Assembly (NCBI GenBank): GCA_024743055.1 | Contig: JANSXH010000009.1 | Span: forward strand, 62,001-126,000 | Direction: 5' to 3' | DNA length: 64,000 nucleotides | Source: Pseudomonadota bacterium | GTDB taxonomy: Bacteria > Pseudomonadota > Alphaproteobacteria > Sneathiellales > Sneathiellaceae | Shown here: positions 62,576 to 64,000 of the stretch, piece after piece | How positions within the stretch are numbered: the first letter of the stretch is position 1 | How the letters are laid out: every line of letters starts with the position of its first letter | Translations under genes and position numbers: made by a program | The notes under the pieces: model-generated | Database searches by the model: none | The model's input: the letters and a program-made list of their open reading frames with translations, nothing else | What the model was told of the DNA's origin: nothing

Positions 62576-64000
62576 TTGTTTTCCATCAGTGAAGCAGTCT
62601 TGAAAAAGGACCGACCCAGGCAGCAATTATTCAAAAATAGTTGTGTCGTAATCCTTTTGTCATTGCTGATAACAGGGTGCCAGCCTGCTCCTGTTCGGGA
62701 TAGCGCAGAAGAAAAAGAAGAACTAGCGAAGATCGATCCAGACTCGACAGGCGCGAAGGATCTAGAAGATCTGCTACAAAAGACTCCCTCAACAGAAGAT
62801 CTCTCGAATACGCCAACGGTCGATCCGCTGATGCGCCTGGTGGAACCCTCAGCGCCTGTTATCGGAGTTAAAGCTCCCTACCCTGCGTATTCCAACCCGA
62901 TTAAAATCGCGATTTTGCTTCCTCTAACTGGCCAGCATGAAGCCATCGGAAACGATCTTTTAAAAGCCGCAAATTTGGCCTTGTTCGACCTGGAGAACAG
63001 ACAGCTAGAACTCATGCCTTATGACACCAAGGGGACGGAGAGAGGTGCCGAGAGTGCAGCTGCAGAAGCGCTTGTTGAAGGTGCGGAACTTATTCTAGGT
63101 CCCTTGTTTTCTTCCTCGGTTCCTGCCGTGCGACGTCTTGCAATCCCACGAGATGTCAATGTTGTCACCTTTTCCACAGATACGTCGGTCGCTGGGGATG
63201 GCGTCTATATGATGGGCCTCACGGTAGGACAACAGATCAACAGAATCATGGAGTTTTCCTATCGTCAGGGATTACTTAATTTTGCAGTCCTGGCACCAGA
63301 CACCCCCTATGGCGATGCGGTTATTAACAATGTGTATATGGCCAGTGATGATCTGGGTTTGACTGTCGACAAGGTCATGCGTTACCCCGTATCGATTGAG
63401 GCTGGCTCTCAGGAGTTGCACGAGATCGCAAAAATACTAGGTGACTATGCTGAGCGACAAAAGCAGCTTGAGGAAGAGATCAAGCTATATGAAAAGGAAA
63501 CCGATGACGCGTCAAAAGCCTATGTAAAGCGGCTTGAAAAAATGGATACTTTCGGTGAGGTGTCTTTTGATGCCCTGATTATTCCTGAGGGTGGGGGTCG
63601 TTTGAAGGAACTGGCACCACTACTTTCCTATTATGATATTGATCCGGAAGTTGTTCAATTCATTGGAACAGGTCTCTGGGCAGATCGCTCCTTGTCAACG
63701 GAACCGGCTCTGGTCGGTGGTTGGTTCTCCGCCCCTTCGCCTGAGAATTCAAGTGCTTTTCAGCAACGCTTTTCTCAGGTTTATGGCTATGCCCCGCCGC
63801 GTATCGCAAGCTTGGCCTATGATGCTATGGCACTCGCAGGTCTGTTAGCTCAGGATCCGCCAGAGACCCGGTTTGACAGGATCGCTCTTGAGAATATTAA
63901 CGGCTTTACGGGTTATGACGGGATCTTCCGATTCCCGGAAGATGGTGTGGCCGAGCGGGGCCTGGCGATTCTCGAGGTTGGTCAATCTGATCTGTTGATG
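62576..64000 (+). CDS. Penicillin-binding protein activator LpoA/LppC-like lipoprotein (C-terminus cut)
   Basis: At least 475 codons run off the right edge. The N-terminus is a lipoprotein signal with lipobox LLITGC (Cys35 from the TTG at 62576). An acidic low-complexity stretch precedes a periplasmic-binding-protein fold: IAILLPLTGQHEAIGNDLLKAA, ELILGPLFSSSVPAVRRLA, NFAVLAPDTPYGDAV and FDALIIPEGGGRLKEL. The family activates penicillin-binding proteins in E. coli (LpoA); alphaproteobacterial members are less studied. The ribosome site AAGGGA favours 62576; a TTG at 62600 is possible. Confidence 0.82.
   Translation, partial: MFSISEAVLKKDRPRQQLFKNSCVVILLSLLITGCQPAPVRDSAEEKEELAKIDPDSTGAKDLEDLLQKTPSTEDLSNTPTVDPLMRLVEPSAPVIGVKAPYPAYSNPIKIAILLPLTGQHEAIGNDLLKAANLALFDLENRQLELMPYDTKGTERGAESAAAEALVEGAELILGPLFSSSVPAVRRLAIPRDVNVVTFSTDTSVAGDGVYMMGLTVGQQINRIMEFSYRQGLLNFAVLAPDTPYGDAVINNVYMASDDLGLTVDKVMRYPVSIEAGSQELHEIAKILGDYAERQKQLEEEIKLYEKETDDASKAYVKRLEKMDTFGEVSFDALIIPEGGGRLKELAPLLSYYDIDPEVVQFIGTGLWADRSLSTEPALVGGWFSAPSPENSSAFQQRFSQVYGYAPPRIASLAYDAMALAGLLAQDPPETRFDRIALENINGFTGYDGIFRFPEDGVAERGLAILEVGQSDLLM

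Overview
The window is a gene-dense chromosomal segment of an alphaproteobacterium of moderate GC content. The taxonomic reading is inference from gene content: a metX-metW pair, a CpdR-type response regulator beside hpt, a COQ7-dsbB-yqaA run, argH-lptM-lysA, a DUF4175/TIGR02302 protein, the phaCAB-phaR module, and the ethylmalonyl-CoA (EMC) pathway with an adenosylcobalamin-dependent ribonucleotide reductase. A marine Rhodospirillales/Sneathiella-like lineage fits, but no rRNA or other decisive marker is present. I see no insertion sequence, prophage, CRISPR array or integrase, and no intergenic gap over 300 bases.

Layout. 1-8 kb: start of a PduO-type cobalamin adenosyltransferase, a HIG1-like small membrane protein, an FAD oxidoreductase, a tautomerase and a YihY protein, then the EMC core. 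That core is mcd and ccrA on the minus strand, divergent from ecm. 8-15 kb: gluQRS, a lipoprotein S41 protease coupled to AlkA, an esterase, an HNH nuclease, a coiled-coil membrane protein, COQ7, DsbB, a YqaA/DedA protein and tRNA-Leu(CAA). 15-20 kb: a P-loop kinase, a perfect 48-bp palindrome, an orphan prepilin peptidase, and a three-gene minus-strand set resembling Arn-type lipid-linked sugar transfer. That set comprises an STT3/ArnT-like GT-C, an ArnC/DPMS-like GT2 and an ArnE/F-like small transporter. 20-30 kb: cpdR-hpt, a DUF3426 protein, ftsEX-HAD phosphatase-ydcF-plsC (cell envelope), nrdJ, ChaC, a DMT transporter and a DUF2125 protein. 30-38 kb: the aromatic/histidine genes (chorismate mutase-hisC-tyrC), metXW, a methyltransferase, gloB, a cupin and another DMT transporter. 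38-43 kb: phaB, phaA, a short phaC and phaR, an unknown ORF and msrA. 43-52 kb: a MocR regulator with a candidate operator, an orphan YejA-like binding protein, yaaA, a YbiB/TrpD2-like protein, a large DUF4175 protein and lysA. 52-64 kb: lptM (a 42-codon gene), argH, a TlpA-like thioredoxin, TetR, an SDR protein, a SIMPL protein, a TPR protein, comM, a DUF1508 protein, gshB, a BON lipoprotein, yraN and the start of an LppC/LpoA-type lipoprotein.

How it fits together. Acetyl-CoA units enter PhaA and PhaB to make 3-hydroxybutyryl-CoA, which can be polymerised by PhaC or, after conversion to crotonyl-CoA, enter CcrA, Ecm and Mcd. Ecm and NrdJ both need adenosylcobalamin, which the edge gene would supply. 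The promoter regions of ecm and phaA share a TTGCAC...GTTATT.CGTG arrangement, and a TTGC/GCAA palindrome lies between phaC and phaR. This hints that storage and assimilation are co-regulated. The least explained parts are the Arn/STT3-like cassette, the 48-bp palindrome and the MocR/YejA unit.
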